Shown in pieces: positions 39,516 to 49,732 of a stretch of 64,000 bases of DNA. Within the stretch, counting starts at the first letter, position 1; each line of letters begins with the position of its first letter. A program made the translations under genes and the position numbers. The DNA is from Cohnella kolymensis. Lineage in GTDB: Bacteria; Bacillota; Bacilli; Paenibacillales; Paenibacillaceae. The notes below the pieces were generated by a model. That model was not told where the DNA came from. It made no database searches and saw only the letters and a list, made by a program, of their open reading frames with translations. The stretch is taken from positions 1 through 64,000 of the forward strand of contig NZ_JXAL01000012.1 in NCBI RefSeq assembly GCF_000829465.1, written 5' to 3'.

Positions 39516-40172
39516 ATGTTTAAATGGATGAGCTGGGTAGTCCGGATGGGAGCGACAGCATTGCTGCTCAGCTTCTTGTGCATATGGACAACAGGTTATA
39601 TCGTCAACAGCTATATGGAATCATTGATCAAGCAGTTGGAACTGCCTATTGAAACAAAACCCTTCGCGCTGTCCGGGATCTGGGGAACGCTATGGGGCGC
39701 CGGCAGCTTCCCGGACAAGGAAGCCGCGCCAAGCGAAACGCCGAACCAAGAAAATCCGTCGCAGGAGGCAACATCAACCCCAGATACGTCGACGGGAAAC
39801 TCAGCCGCAGCCCCAACAGATGACAGCCCAAATGATCAACCGCCGATTGCTTCTCCTGAGCCTGATCAGGAAGCCGTCCCGGAACCGCCAACGAGCACCG
39901 ATGATACAGAACCTGTTTTCAACGAGGACTCGGCAGCCGGACAGCTTAGCGCCGCCCAGCGTCAGGAATTGTATGCGATGGTTGTCTCCAAATTAAATGC
40001 CGAGCAGCTGAAGCTGCTTTCAGATTCATTGGAAGGCGGTCTAACGCAAGATGAGCTCACAGCGGTGGACGCGATGCTTAAAAATTCCTTATCTGAAGAA
40101 GAGTATAAACAAATGATGGGCTTGCTGAAAGGCACGATGAAAGCCGATTTATCCCCGTCAACAGAGGGTTAA
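39516..40172 (+). CDS. hypothetical membrane-anchored protein with acidic, proline-rich linker
   Basis: Not a recognised family. From the ATG at 39516 (GGGAGG 7 bases upstream) it has 218 residues: an N-terminal membrane segment (about 9-31), a low-complexity Pro/Ser/Thr/Asp/Glu linker (about 70-140) and a helical C-terminus with AAQRQELYAMVVSKLN, LLSDSLEGGLTQDEL and SEEEYKQMMGLLKG. The topology fits an extracytoplasmic C-terminus held off the membrane by a flexible spacer. Upstream in-frame codons to 39471 lie before the ribosome binding site. Confidence 0.65.
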   Translation: MFKWMSWVVRMGATALLLSFLCIWTTGYIVNSYMESLIKQLELPIETKPFALSGIWGTLWGAGSFPDKEAAPSETPNQENPSQEATSTPDTSTGNSAAAPTDDSPNDQPPIASPEPDQEAVPEPPTSTDDTEPVFNEDSAAGQLSAAQRQELYAMVVSKLNAEQLKLLSDSLEGGLTQDELTAVDAMLKNSLSEEEYKQMMGLLKGTMKADLSPSTEG

Positions 40173-40252
40173 GCCTATTAATAGACCAAAGCCGCCTCCG
40201 GTATGCGAAGGTGTCTGTTTTCTTTTATTTCCAATAATCCCCATATTTAAGG

Positions 40253-40282
40253 TTGATAGTCTCATCGCAACTATGCTAAAGT
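40253..40282 (+). promoter_or_regulatory. M23 peptidase promoter
   Basis: -35 TTGATA (40253-40258), an 18-base spacer and -10 TAAAGT (40277-40282), about 66 bases before the M23 gene. Confidence 0.5.
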
Positions 40283-40348
40283 AATAAACAACCTTTTTCC
40301 AGATTAGAGGGAAAGGAATATGAATATGTAAAAGTAAAGGAGAAGATC

Positions 40349-41773
40349 ATGGCCGTTTTCAGGGGAACGGATCGGATCCGGAACATCACAGCCGCCTTAC
40401 GGCAAAGCTTCCGGCGCGTTCGGTCCAAGCGCTTGAAAGGAATGACAGTTGTCGAGAAAACTACTCAAACCCACTTAACCTACTATCAGAAGAATGATCG
40501 CCGGCCGCTCATTGCAGCCGTGCTCGTGCTTTTTGTGTCGATTGCCGCTGCCGTTGGTGGACAGCAATATATTCAAGCTCACAGCATGGACTATTACAAG
40601 GTTCTCGTAGACGGTAAACCGGTCGGCGAGATCAGCGATCGTCAGAAAGTCGAGCAGCTGTTGCAGAGCATATCCTCCCAGCTGAACCGTGCGGACACTC
40701 CCGTGCAATACGCGATCGACGAAGGACAGGTCACTTATGAAGCGCTCAGTGCTTATCGAAAGCAGACGGACGACGAGTCTACCCTGAAGCTTATTGCAGG
40801 AGCGCTGCAGACACATCCGGTCGGCGTGCAGCTGGTCGTCGACGGAATGGCCGTCGGCATTGTCCGAGATCAGAAGACCGCGGATGCCTTGCTTGAGAGA
40901 GTCAAGCACAAATATTTACCCGCAAACAGCAAGGCCGAACCTGCCATCAAGTCGTTGTCGTTCCGGGCTGAGTCGATGAATGCAGCTGATTCGAAGCCGG
41001 ATCACAGAGTCACATCCGTAAATTTCGAAGAACAGGTGAAGACGCGGACGGTGAGCTTACACAACCGGCAGTTGTCGGATCCGGAAGATCTGTACCGCAA
41101 GCTGACGACAAGAGAACCCGTATCGCAGACCGAATCGGATCCTCCTGTTCTCAATGTGAAATCGGTAGAACAAGTAACTGAGATTGAAGTGATTGAACCG
41201 AAAATTATTTACAAGACCAGCGATGAACTGAAGCTGGGCAAATCGAAAGTCATCCAAGAAGGAACGGACGGACAGCAGCAAGTGACCTACCGGCTGCTCA
41301 AGAGAAACGGATATTTGATCGAAGAGACAATCGTAACCCACAAAGTTCTCAAAGCCGCCTCACCCACGATTATTCTGAAAGGAACAAAAGTGGTGCAGGG
41401 CGAGGGTACAGGGACATTCTCCTGGCCGGTTGTCGGGGCTCGAATTACAAGCTACATGGGCGAACGATGGGGCCGGATGCATAAGGGAATCGACCTGGTC
41501 GGAGACAGCAGCATATTGGCCGCGGACAACGGCGTCATTGAATTCGCCGGTTACAAAGGAGCCATGGGCAAAGCCATAATAATCGACCACAACAACGGCT
41601 TCAAAACCGTATATGGACATATGAAAAGCATCAATGTGAAAGAAGGCCAAGTCGTCGAGAAGGGCGAGGTCATCGGAGTTATGGGCAGCACCGGGCGTTC
41701 TACAGGAACTCATCTGCATTTTGAAGTTCATTTTAACGATAAAGTGAAGAATCCTACCAGTTACTTGTCATAA
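40349..41773 (+). CDS. M23 family metallopeptidase with G5 domain
   Basis: A 474-residue protein with a basic N-terminal cytoplasmic tail of about 50 residues, one membrane segment (about 53-72) and a large extracytoplasmic part. A G5 domain (about 275-350, IEPKIIYKTSDELKLGKSKV) precedes the LytM/M23 catalytic domain with GRMHKGIDL (zinc His and Asp), VYGHMKSI and THLHFEVHFN (HxH). Such enzymes cleave peptidoglycan peptides. It lies directly upstream of walRK, the regulator of wall hydrolases, so it may be a target. Confidence 0.92.
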   Translation: MAVFRGTDRIRNITAALRQSFRRVRSKRLKGMTVVEKTTQTHLTYYQKNDRRPLIAAVLVLFVSIAAAVGGQQYIQAHSMDYYKVLVDGKPVGEISDRQKVEQLLQSISSQLNRADTPVQYAIDEGQVTYEALSAYRKQTDDESTLKLIAGALQTHPVGVQLVVDGMAVGIVRDQKTADALLERVKHKYLPANSKAEPAIKSLSFRAESMNAADSKPDHRVTSVNFEEQVKTRTVSLHNRQLSDPEDLYRKLTTREPVSQTESDPPVLNVKSVEQVTEIEVIEPKIIYKTSDELKLGKSKVIQEGTDGQQQVTYRLLKRNGYLIEETIVTHKVLKAASPTIILKGTKVVQGEGTGTFSWPVVGARITSYMGERWGRMHKGIDLVGDSSILAADNGVIEFAGYKGAMGKAIIIDHNNGFKTVYGHMKSINVKEGQVVEKGEVIGVMGSTGRSTGTHLHFEVHFNDKVKNPTSYLS

Positions 41774-41779
41774 CCTACG

Positions 41780-41822
41780 AAGCTTTCCCGCCGGTCGGCA
41801 GACCGAGGAAAGCTTTTTTCTA
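41780..41822 (+). terminator. M23 peptidase terminator
   Basis: AAGCTTTCC (41780-41788) pairs with GGAAAGCTT (41807-41815), inner GGTC/GACC stem, followed by a T-run. Confidence 0.85.
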
Positions 41823-41826
41823 TGCA

Positions 41827-41855
41827 TTGGGCTCTTGTCGGCATTATGGTAAAAT
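41827..41855 (+). promoter_or_regulatory. walR operon promoter
   Basis: -35 TTGGGC (41827-41832), a 17-base spacer ending in TGG and -10 TAAAAT (41850-41855), about 40 bases before walR. Confidence 0.6.
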
Positions 41856-41896
41856 AGCAATAGATTAGCTTCCGAGAAGCGGAAGGCGGTGACATG

Positions 41897-42637
41897 ATGC
41901 CGGGAAAAATATTGGTCGTGGACGATGAGCGGCCGATTGCGGATATTCTGAAGTTTAATTTGGAAAAAGAGGGCTACGAGGTCATCTGCGCTTTTGACGG
42001 GGAGGCTGCGGTTCGGCTTGCTTTTGAAGAGGATCCGGATCTCATTCTGCTCGATGTGATGCTGCCGATTAAAGATGGCATGGATGTATGCCGCGAGGTG
42101 CGGGCGCGTCTGTCGACGCCTATCATTATGCTGACCGCCAAAGATTCTGAAATCGATAAAGTGCTCGGACTCGAGCTCGGAGCGGACGATTACGTGACGA
42201 AGCCGTTCGGCACGCGTGAGCTCTTGGCCCGGGTCAAAGCCCATTTGCGCCGCCAGCGCAAGCTTGACACGTCACGAAGCGATGAGGACTCGTCTCCTGA
42301 GGCGGAACGGCAAGGCCTGAAATTATTTAATCTGTTTATCGATACGGATATGTACGTTGTCTATAAGAATGGCCAGCCCTTGGACCTGACTCACCGGGAA
42401 TTCGAATTGGTGCATTATCTGGCGCGCAACAGCGGCAAAGTGATGACCCGGGAGCACCTATTGCAAGCGGTATGGGGATTTGAGTATTTCGGGGATGTAC
42501 GGACGGTAGATGTCACGATCCGCCGGCTGCGGGAGAAGCTTGAGGACGATCCCAGCCGCCCTGAAATCATTATGACCAGGCGGGGTCTCGGTTATTTGGT
42601 GCGCAATCCGAGAATGTCGGGCGGTCAGTACGGATGA
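41897..42637 (+). CDS. walR: response regulator WalR (YycF)
   Basis: OmpR/PhoB-family regulator controlling cell-wall metabolism, essential in Bacillus. It starts [20 protein letters not shown]; phosphoacceptor Asp lies in [13 protein letters not shown]. The winged-helix domain starts at about residue 140 with [19 protein letters not shown] and ends VRNPRM. Two consecutive ATG codons (41894, 41897) follow AAGGCGGTG; the second has better spacing. It overlaps walK by 4 bases. Confidence 0.95.
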   Translation: MPGKILVVDDERPIADILKFNLEKEGYEVICAFDGEAAVRLAFEEDPDLILLDVMLPIKDGMDVCREVRARLSTPIIMLTAKDSEIDKVLGLELGADDYVTKPFGTRELLARVKAHLRRQRKLDTSRSDEDSSPEAERQGLKLFNLFIDTDMYVVYKNGQPLDLTHREFELVHYLARNSGKVMTREHLLQAVWGFEYFGDVRTVDVTIRRLREKLEDDPSRPEIIMTRRGLGYLVRNPRMSGGQYG

Positions 42638-44457
42638 GATTGTTCCAACTGTTCCGCAGCATCCAGATCAAGCTCATCTTGATGGTGCTGCTGCTCATTT
42701 TGATCGCGGTACAGTTAATCGGCGTCTATTTCATCAGTACGATGAAAAACTCGCTGACCACCTCTTTCACGAATAACTTGAATGCGCAGGCTAAGCTGCT
42801 TACCACTTTCTTGTCGTCTTCCGACATTAAGGACGGGAATGCGCAAGCAGCCAGTGAAGTAAAGCTGAATGAGGTTGTCGGCAATTTCTTCACGATCAGC
42901 GGGGCGGAAATTCAAGTGCTCGATGCGGGGGGCAAGCTGCTGGCTACATCCAACCTATCACAGCAGCCATTCATTGGGCGGAAGAATACATCTTTATTGG
43001 TCAGCCGCGCTCTGCAAGGGGTGCGGGACAATGAAGAAGAAATTATAGATGACGATAATACACGCAGCAAGATCATCGCCAAGCCGGTAATCAGTAACGG
43101 CAAAATCGTTGGAGCGATCTATATCGTCGCTTCTATGAAAGACTTGTACGATACGATAGAACGGGTAAACCAGATCTTCGTGTCTGCGACGTTGATTGCG
43201 CTGGGTCTTACCGCCGTTCTTGGCGTTCTGCTCGCAGGCACCATTACTTCGCCGATCAAAGCCTTGACGCGTCAGGCCACAGCCGTAGCGGAAGGCCGGT
43301 TCGATGAGCGTGTGCCTGTGTTCGGCAAAGATGAGATCGGCCAGCTGAGCGTGGCCTTTAACGATATGACCGACCGGCTGAGCGAGGCGTTGTCGATCAA
43401 TGAAGAGGAGAAGGAAAAGCTGTCTTCCATCCTCTCCAACATGAGCGACGGCGTATTGGCTACCGACGAGCTCGGGCGGGTCATAGTCACGAATCATCGC
43501 GCCAGGGAGATGCTTGACATCGAGGCGGCGGCCGAAGGCAGCACGCTGTCTGAGTGTCTGGGGATTGAGAAGGCGCCGATTGCGGAAGCGCTGCAAGGTA
43601 AGGAAACGACGCAGTATCTGCACAGAGAAGTGGAAGATAACGAGGAAGCATTGTTGTTCCGCGTCACTTTAACTCCGATCCGGCGCAGGGACAAAGGAGT
43701 GGCGGGCGTTATTGCGGTTCTGCATGACGTAACCGAAATGGAGAAACTTGAGCAATCGCGCCGGGAGTTCGTCGCCAATGTTTCCCACGAACTCAGAACA
43801 CCGCTGACCACAATTAAAAGCTATGCTGAAGCGCTGGATGACGGCGCTTTGGAAGAGCCGCCGCTCGCCGGCCGTTTCGTCGACGTCATTCGCAACGAGA
43901 CGGAGAGGATGATCCGGCTGGTCACGGACCTGCTGCATTTGTCCCGGTTTGACTCCCGGCGCAATCAACTGCGCAGGCAGCAGACGGATCTATCGGAGAT
44001 GCTGGAGGAAGTTGTCGACCGGTTTTCATTTCAGCTGCGCCAGAAGGCGATCACGGTAACCGTCAAGGTCGAATCAAAGCTGGAATCGGTATGGCTCGAC
44101 CGGGACGGAATCGATCAGGTTCTGGATAACCTCGTGTCGAATGCGATCAAATACACGCTGGATGGCGGATCGATCGATATCTCCGCCGGACGCAATGAAG
44201 CGGGTATGCTGGCCATTGCCATCAAAGATACGGGAATCGGGATCCCCAAGAAAGATCTGAACCGTATATTCGAGCGTTTCTACCGGGTGGATAAGGCGCG
44301 TTCGCGCAATATGGGCGGCACGGGATTAGGTCTGTCGATTGCCCGGGAAATCGTCCGGGCGCACGGAGGTTCTTTAGCACTGGATTCCGACACCAATAAG
44401 GGAACTGTTGCGACAGTGCTGCTGCCGATTGTCTTGGAAGGAAGTGAGCAGTCATGA
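42634..44457 (+). CDS. walK: sensor histidine kinase WalK (YycG)
   Basis: A 607-residue kinase with TM1 (about 10-32), extracytoplasmic PAS-like domain, TM2 (about 182-204), HAMP (about 205-257), cytoplasmic PAS (about 265-370), HisKA with [20 protein letters not shown] (phospho-His) and HATPase with [11 protein letters not shown] and [13 protein letters not shown]. It senses peptidoglycan state and phosphorylates WalR. It overlaps walR and yycH. Confidence 0.96.
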   Translation: MRLFQLFRSIQIKLILMVLLLILIAVQLIGVYFISTMKNSLTTSFTNNLNAQAKLLTTFLSSSDIKDGNAQAASEVKLNEVVGNFFTISGAEIQVLDAGGKLLATSNLSQQPFIGRKNTSLLVSRALQGVRDNEEEIIDDDNTRSKIIAKPVISNGKIVGAIYIVASMKDLYDTIERVNQIFVSATLIALGLTAVLGVLLAGTITSPIKALTRQATAVAEGRFDERVPVFGKDEIGQLSVAFNDMTDRLSEALSINEEEKEKLSSILSNMSDGVLATDELGRVIVTNHRAREMLDIEAAAEGSTLSECLGIEKAPIAEALQGKETTQYLHREVEDNEEALLFRVTLTPIRRRDKGVAGVIAVLHDVTEMEKLEQSRREFVANVSHELRTPLTTIKSYAEALDDGALEEPPLAGRFVDVIRNETERMIRLVTDLLHLSRFDSRRNQLRRQQTDLSEMLEEVVDRFSFQLRQKAITVTVKVESKLESVWLDRDGIDQVLDNLVSNAIKYTLDGGSIDISAGRNEAGMLAIAIKDTGIGIPKKDLNRIFERFYRVDKARSRNMGGTGLGLSIAREIVRAHGGSLALDSDTNKGTVATVLLPIVLEGSEQS

Positions 44458-45779
44458 TCGAGAAAGGCAAATCCCTGCTGCTCTTCCTGCTGGTACTTCT
44501 TAGTCTCCTGCAAAGCTATTTTTTGGCTTACAGCATGCCCAACATGGATCCCAAAGTGAAGACGGAGCTCGACTACGTCAAGGCTGAGCCTCTTGGAGCG
44601 GAGACCACGCTGGATAAGCTTATTTTTCCGGAACAGATGGTGCTCCATATGGGCAACGACAAGCACACCGTGTTCTATCCGAGTACACAGCCCTATTACA
44701 AGCTCATTCTTGACAAGCTGAGAGTCCGTGAGTTCCAAGGATTTCAACAGGATCCGATCGATGTTGTGAATTGGGATCAAGTTCGGCGCAGAGACGAAGG
44801 GGTTGAACTGCGGTTCGGGCGTGCGGTTCCGTTTCAGCTCCTGCAGCAAGTATTCAAAATAGATGGAGATTTCTTGTTCTCCCGGGATTCGATTAACCGG
44901 ATTTGGATATTTTCCAGCAAGGATCGCGATGAAGTGCGCACTTTCTTCTTCAGCAGCGACGGCCGCAACGTCTATGAATCCCAGCGTGCGGATATCACCG
45001 GCGGGGATGTCAAAGGTTATGTCGGATTCGGCCAATATTGGGATCCGTACTCTTCGATTGACGGTAAGGTCTATACCCCGGATAAACCAGTGACCCGGTT
45101 CAAGCAGATGCAGGTGAATTTCAGCCGCTACACTACGGAACAGATGCAGGATAATCTGTTTTTTGACCCGGGAACGACTCGAACGATCCAAGATCGCAAG
45201 AATGGCCCTCAATTTTACACGGACGGCAAGAGAGGCCTGAAAGTCGAGCAAAATGGCGGCTGGATGTCTTATACGGATGCCGTGGCCTCCACTACCGGCG
45301 ATAACGATTTGATGGATAATGTATCCGCTGCGGTGGACTTCGTCAACCAGCATGGCGGATGGAACGGAAGGCATCAGCTTGTGCGGGAAATCGTACCGGA
45401 GAATGGCAGCGGCATCCGATTCCAACAGTATTACAAGGATGCCCCTGTCGTTTCGGGCAATTCGATAACGTTCGGCTACATGCAGCTGACGCTGCAGCAG
45501 GGGGATGTCGCCTCCTATGAGCGATCCTTAATCGTGCTCGGGAACGAAGAAACGAACAAAAAAAGCCGAATGCTGCCGGGCGGTGAGCAGCTTCGTATGC
45601 TGCTTCGGCAAGTTGAAACTTCAACCGCGAAGGTAGAAGCGCTTTTTCCGGCTTACAAGCCGAGTCTTAATAAGGATGTACTGACTTTCCACCCTGTATG
45701 GGCGGCAAGAATGACCACCGGTGAGACGGTTGTAATCTCGGATTCGGCGCCGCCGCCTGTGGTGCGACAGGCACCATAG
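44454..45779 (+). CDS. yycH: WalK regulator YycH
   Basis: A 441-residue protein with a short cytoplasmic N-terminus and one membrane segment (about 5-24, LLLFLLVLLSLLQSYFLAYS), the rest extracytoplasmic. It fits YycH, which with YycI binds WalK in the membrane and modulates its activity. Overlap of 4 bases with walK supports co-translation. Low sequence identity between genera is normal for YycH. Confidence 0.9.
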   Translation: MIEKGKSLLLFLLVLLSLLQSYFLAYSMPNMDPKVKTELDYVKAEPLGAETTLDKLIFPEQMVLHMGNDKHTVFYPSTQPYYKLILDKLRVREFQGFQQDPIDVVNWDQVRRRDEGVELRFGRAVPFQLLQQVFKIDGDFLFSRDSINRIWIFSSKDRDEVRTFFFSSDGRNVYESQRADITGGDVKGYVGFGQYWDPYSSIDGKVYTPDKPVTRFKQMQVNFSRYTTEQMQDNLFFDPGTTRTIQDRKNGPQFYTDGKRGLKVEQNGGWMSYTDAVASTTGDNDLMDNVSAAVDFVNQHGGWNGRHQLVREIVPENGSGIRFQQYYKDAPVVSGNSITFGYMQLTLQQGDVASYERSLIVLGNEETNKKSRMLPGGEQLRMLLRQVETSTAKVEALFPAYKPSLNKDVLTFHPVWAARMTTGETVVISDSAPPPVVRQAP

Positions 45780-45797
45780 CTGAAGGGAGGGATAGGC

Positions 45798-46556
45798 ATG
45801 GATTGGAGACGGGCCAAAAGTGTGTTGATTCTCTCATTTCTGATGTTGAATTTGCTGCTCGGTTACCAGTTGTGGTTGGATTGGCGCGAAAGGCTGAATA
45901 CGGCAGTCGACTGGACATCCCTTTCCCCGGAAACCCAGCAGGCGATGCGCGACAAGAACATTCAGTTCGATGCCGATGCCAAGATCCCGACGGAAACCCC
46001 CGCCATGAGCGAATTGACATACACCTTTAAACAGCGGATGCGGGACAATGAGCAAAAACCCATTTTATCGCCGCCTGAAACTCGCATCGTCTATTTTGAA
46101 CAGGAGCTTAAGGACGCATTGGGAACGGTCATACCGGAGCTGGATTCATATGCGCTGGACCAGAAGCGCATCATGGACAACACATTCGTCTTCAACAGGA
46201 TGGAAGCCGGATACCCGATGTTCGACATCAATCTGGAACTGCTATACGGGGAGCAAAGGATACGGGGTTATAGACAGGATATCGTTGAGGCGAAGCCTTC
46301 CGACGGGGTGAAACAGCAGCAGGTTCTTCCCGCATCCAAAGCGGTAGCCAATCTGATCGAGAGAAATTTGCCGCCGGGGTCTACGATCAAGGAGATTCGT
46401 CTGGGCTATAACGGTGAAATTTTCGCAGATGCGGAGAGGCAAGTGTCCGCCCCCGCCTGGAGGGTTCTATTGGAAAATGCCGAAGAAGTGTACTATGTAA
46501 ATGCGTTCAGCGCTGAAGTTGCAGTAGAGAAAGCGGATGTGCCGGTTAAACCTTAA
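45798..46556 (+). CDS. yycI: WalK regulator YycI
   Basis: A 252-residue bitopic membrane protein with one N-terminal segment (SVLILSFLMLNLLLGYQLWL) and an extracytoplasmic YycH/YycI-fold domain. It is the partner of YycH in the WalK-YycH-YycI complex. The ATG follows GGGAGGGATAGGC. Confidence 0.92.
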   Translation: MDWRRAKSVLILSFLMLNLLLGYQLWLDWRERLNTAVDWTSLSPETQQAMRDKNIQFDADAKIPTETPAMSELTYTFKQRMRDNEQKPILSPPETRIVYFEQELKDALGTVIPELDSYALDQKRIMDNTFVFNRMEAGYPMFDINLELLYGEQRIRGYRQDIVEAKPSDGVKQQQVLPASKAVANLIERNLPPGSTIKEIRLGYNGEIFADAERQVSAPAWRVLLENAEEVYYVNAFSAEVAVEKADVPVKP

Positions 46557-46608
46557 TGGGTTACACCCACAGGATGCGGGTACATCTAATAGGAGAGGAC
46601 AATACCAG

Positions 46609-47412
46609 ATGGGGCTTCGTTTCACCGTACTTGCAAGCGGCTCGACCGGCAATGCTACCGTCGTATCTTCTGATGAAGCGACGGTACTGATAGACGCCGG
46701 CTTGAGCATGAGAAAAATAGAAGAGTTAATGAAAGAAAGGGAAGTAGCCGGCGATCAGCTGGATGCCATCCTTGTCACCCATGAACATTCCGACCATATT
46801 AAAGGGCTGGGTGCGATAGCGCGGAAATACGAATTGCCCGTGTATGCGAATGAGAAAACTTGGGGCGCCATGCTCCGCACGGTAGGTGAGATTCCTGAAG
46901 CGCAGCGCCGTATTCTGCCGACGGACGGTGTGATGGAGATCGCGGATTTACGTGTCGAATCCTATGCGATTTCGCACGATGCAGCGGAGCCGGTCGGTTA
47001 TTGCTTCTATGCGGACGGCGTAAAGCTGAGCTTAGCCACCGACCTCGGTTACGTAAGCGACAAAGTGATGAGGCAGCTTCAGAATTCGGACGTGCTGGTG
47101 CTGGAGTCGAACCATGACATCAACATGCTGAGAATGGGGCGCTACCCATGGAACATCAAACGCCGGATTCTAGGCGACACTGGGCATTTGTCCAATGAAG
47201 CGGCAGGCGACGCCCTTTGCGCTTTGCTCTCGGGAAGCACCCGCAGAGTCTATCTGGCCCATTTGAGCCAAGAGCATAACTTGATGGATTTAGCCAAGCT
47301 GACGGTGAATACAATAATGCAAGACAACGGCGTTTTCTACCAAAAGCATGAATTTGAGCTGCGTGACACCTATCACGACCGGCCGACTCTATGGGATGTA
47401 TTGAAAGTCTAG
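46609..47412 (+). CDS. yycJ: MBL-fold hydrolase YycJ/WalJ
   Basis: Metallo-beta-lactamase-fold protein of 267 residues starting MGLRFTVLASGSTGNATVV at the ATG at 46609 (AGGAGAGG upstream). The metal motif is THEHSDHIKGL, with SHDAAEPVGYC and LSLATDLGYVSDKV further on. WalJ/YycJ is a predicted exonuclease required for coordinated wall and DNA metabolism. It ends the walRK cluster on this strand. Confidence 0.93.
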   Translation: MGLRFTVLASGSTGNATVVSSDEATVLIDAGLSMRKIEELMKEREVAGDQLDAILVTHEHSDHIKGLGAIARKYELPVYANEKTWGAMLRTVGEIPEAQRRILPTDGVMEIADLRVESYAISHDAAEPVGYCFYADGVKLSLATDLGYVSDKVMRQLQNSDVLVLESNHDINMLRMGRYPWNIKRRILGDTGHLSNEAAGDALCALLSGSTRRVYLAHLSQEHNLMDLAKLTVNTIMQDNGVFYQKHEFELRDTYHDRPTLWDVLKV

Positions 47413-47427
47413 TTATTTGGCAATCAT

Positions 47428-47628
47428 TTATAAGAGCAGCTGGCGATTCAGTTCATTTTCCATCTGTATCGCTTTATCCTTGATTTCGTCCGGTGTAAGA
47501 ACGCCTTTCTCCACCAGCAGCTCCAACAAGGTACTCAAGGCGAGAAGCTGCTTGTAATGATCGTCTTTCATCTCGGCCATTTGAGAGGCGAGTTCTAGAT
47601 ATTGCCATCCGTAAGCTGAAGTTTTCAC
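47428..47628 (-). CDS. hypothetical protein, 66 residues
   Basis: Short helical protein from a GTG at 47626-47628 with AAGGA upstream. The heptad-like region LELASQMAEMKDDHYKQLLA and the TPDEIKDKAIQMENEL tail suggest a small coiled helix pair. No family recognised. It is read convergently with yycJ and divergently from htrA. Confidence 0.6.
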   Translation of the reverse strand: MKTSAYGWQYLELASQMAEMKDDHYKQLLALSTLLELLVEKGVLTPDEIKDKAIQMENELNRQLLL

Positions 47629-47798
47629 TTGGCATCCTTCCCTTCTTTTACACGCGTATTGGGAGCAAAAAGAGCTTGCTTGTCCCTTATTGCTCTGTCA
47701 TTCTATTACTATTCTAGTCAAAAACTTTGAAAACATTCCTGCTATTTGATAGGAACGGAATGGGAGCAGGAGCCCTAATAGAAGGATGGTGCTTGGCC

Positions 47799-49082
47799 AT
47801 GAGCTTTTTCGACGATGATTTCTTCTCTACACGGGTAACCAGACGCTCCCTTAAAGGCGCGAGAACCGGATCGAGGCGCTCCAGGGGTATTTTTAAAGGG
47901 CCGATGTTCCGAGTAGCTTTCATTTCCTCCCTCGTCAGCTCCTTGCTTGTGGTCGCTCTGTTCCTGGCTCTGAACCGTACAGGAGCATCCGGGTCCGGCA
48001 GCAAAGCCGCGTTCGCCGGAGGAGAGACGCTGGTGGAGACTTCAGAAAGGATGATCTCCGCCTCCGCGAAAGTGCGCCCGGCCGTCGTCAGTATTATCAA
48101 TTTGACTGAACAAGTTAAGATGCCTAAGGAAGAGGACATGTTGCCGAACAGCGGTGAAATCCCCGAAAATGCCAGCTTGGGGTCGGGTGTCATTTTTCAA
48201 AAGAAAGATGGCGAAGCTTTCATTATCACGAATGCCCATGTGATCCAGGATGCTGTAAAAGTTCAAGCCGTTCTGATGAATGGCGATAAAAAAGAAGCTA
48301 AGATCGTCGGCAAAGACACGATCACCGATCTTGCTGTGCTCTCGGTCGACGATGAGGGAATAGACACCGTGGTTGACATAGGTAACTCCGAGAAGCTGCG
48401 CGTGGGCGAGATGGTCATTGCGATCGGTAACCCGCTCGGTTTCTTCGACTCGTCAACGCAGGGCATCATATCCTCTACACATCGGATTATTCCGATATCT
48501 CTTAACCAAGATGGGAATTATGATTGGGAGCAGGAAGTCATCCAGACGGACGCTGCGATCAATCAGGGTAACAGCGGCGGGGCATTGGTGGATTTGAACG
48601 GCAGGCTGGTCGGAATCAACAGCATGAAATTGGCGGAGATGGGCGTGGAAGGCATTGGGTTTGCCATTCCGGTTGATGACGCGATGCCGGTCATTGATGC
48701 CTTAATGGAACATGGCAAGGTGACAAGGCCATATCTCGGGGTTTATTCGATGGACTTGGCTTCCTACTTGGATGGTGCGTCTGCACCGGGTACAGAAGAG
48801 GGTGGAGACCAGGCGGAGCCGGATGATCTGAACCTGCCGGAAGATGTTAAGGAAGGCGTTCTCGTACTGGAGGCTGTCGGTCCTGCGCTGGAAGCCGGGT
48901 TGAAATTGAATGATGTGATCGTGGAATTGGACGGCAAACCGATCGGGACGACAATGGATTTACGCAAGTATTTGTATAATCACAAAAAGATTGGGGAATC
49001 GTTGGAAGTAACATACTATCGTGACGGTAAAAAAGAGACGGTTGAGCTGGAGCTCACGGAAAAGAAGGATGAAGAGCAATAG
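47799..49082 (+). CDS. htrA: HtrA-like serine protease
   Basis: A 427-residue DegP/HtrA protease. From the ATG at 47799 (AAGGATGGTG upstream) it has a cytoplasmic basic tail and one membrane segment (about 50-70). The catalytic triad shows in ITNAHVIQDA (His), DLAVLSVDD (Asp) and QGNSGGALVDL (Ser); a PDZ domain follows (about 320-415). It degrades misfolded secreted proteins. HtrA genes terminate walRK loci in many Firmicutes. Confidence 0.94.
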   Translation: MSFFDDDFFSTRVTRRSLKGARTGSRRSRGIFKGPMFRVAFISSLVSSLLVVALFLALNRTGASGSGSKAAFAGGETLVETSERMISASAKVRPAVVSIINLTEQVKMPKEEDMLPNSGEIPENASLGSGVIFQKKDGEAFIITNAHVIQDAVKVQAVLMNGDKKEAKIVGKDTITDLAVLSVDDEGIDTVVDIGNSEKLRVGEMVIAIGNPLGFFDSSTQGIISSTHRIIPISLNQDGNYDWEQEVIQTDAAINQGNSGGALVDLNGRLVGINSMKLAEMGVEGIGFAIPVDDAMPVIDALMEHGKVTRPYLGVYSMDLASYLDGASAPGTEEGGDQAEPDDLNLPEDVKEGVLVLEAVGPALEAGLKLNDVIVELDGKPIGTTMDLRKYLYNHKKIGESLEVTYYRDGKKETVELELTEKKDEEQ

Positions 49083-49096
49083 AAGAGAACAAGGGC

Positions 49097-49264
49097 TTGT
49101 ACTGTGTATGCCGTGAGCATGTAGAGCTCGCGATCGACAAATTCGTGGATGAATACGAGGATGCGCCGGATCTCGTTGATTTACATACAACGACCTTCTC
49201 GGCGTGGGAGCCGCCCGCGCACTGCGATTTGTGCGGTAAGCCGGCAGAAGTGCTTGTGGTCTAG
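49097..49264 (+). CDS. CxxH/CxxC small protein (YyzM-like)
   Basis: A protein of about 55 residues from the TTG at 49097. It begins MYCVCREHVELAIDKFVDEYE with CxxH (CREH) and ends HCDLCGKPAEVLVV with CxxC, a potential zinc site made of these pairs. A family of such short proteins sits after htrA in Bacillus and Paenibacillus. The start has only a weak ribosome binding site (GAAGAG). Confidence 0.75.
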   Translation: MYCVCREHVELAIDKFVDEYEDAPDLVDLHTTTFSAWEPPAHCDLCGKPAEVLVV

Positions 49265-49281
49265 AGGTAATGGAAGCATCG

Positions 49282-49312
49282 GAGACAACTGTTCTGCAGT
49301 TGTCTCTTTTTG
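49282..49312 (+). terminator. terminator after the CxxH/CxxC gene
   Basis: GAGACAACTG (49282-49291) pairs perfectly with CAGTTGTCTC (49297-49306), followed by TTTTTG. It marks the end of the conserved walRK locus and the start of an AT-rich block. Confidence 0.88.
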
Positions 49313-49419
49313 TTTGCATTGGACAGGAAAAAGCAGGTAATTCTAGTGAATCGAGCGAACTTAAAAGCGAAGAGAGCTTTTATAGATAAACAATAGCGGG
49401 TTTTAGGAGGATTAATTTG

Positions 49420-49695
49420 ATGCAGAGAAGAACAGTGGGGATGTTGTTTATTTGTATCGCTGCTTTTTTGTATGGAGTTCGATATATTACTGCAGCTATT
49501 TTCGGATCTAACGTTTCCTCATGGGACAGTTCATTATTTAAAGCGATGTTAAATTACATTGGAAATGGACCGCTGATCCTCAGTGTGCTGTCATTAATTG
49601 CGGGAATCCTCTATTTAATTGTTGCGGAATTTGGTGAATCATTAAAAGGCAGCTTTGAGCAAATAAAAAGGAATTGGAATGAATTTGATGAATGA
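49420..49695 (+). CDS. hypothetical membrane protein
   Basis: A 91-residue protein with two hydrophobic segments (about 8-27 and 52-70), no recognised family, AT-rich codons. It has an AGGAGG ribosome binding site 9 bases before the ATG. First gene of the accessory block. Confidence 0.6.
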   Translation: MQRRTVGMLFICIAAFLYGVRYITAAIFGSNVSSWDSSLFKAMLNYIGNGPLILSVLSLIAGILYLIVAEFGESLKGSFEQIKRNWNEFDE

Positions 49696-49732
49696 CAATG
49701 GAAGATTGAAATAAATAAAAAAATCTAGGGAG

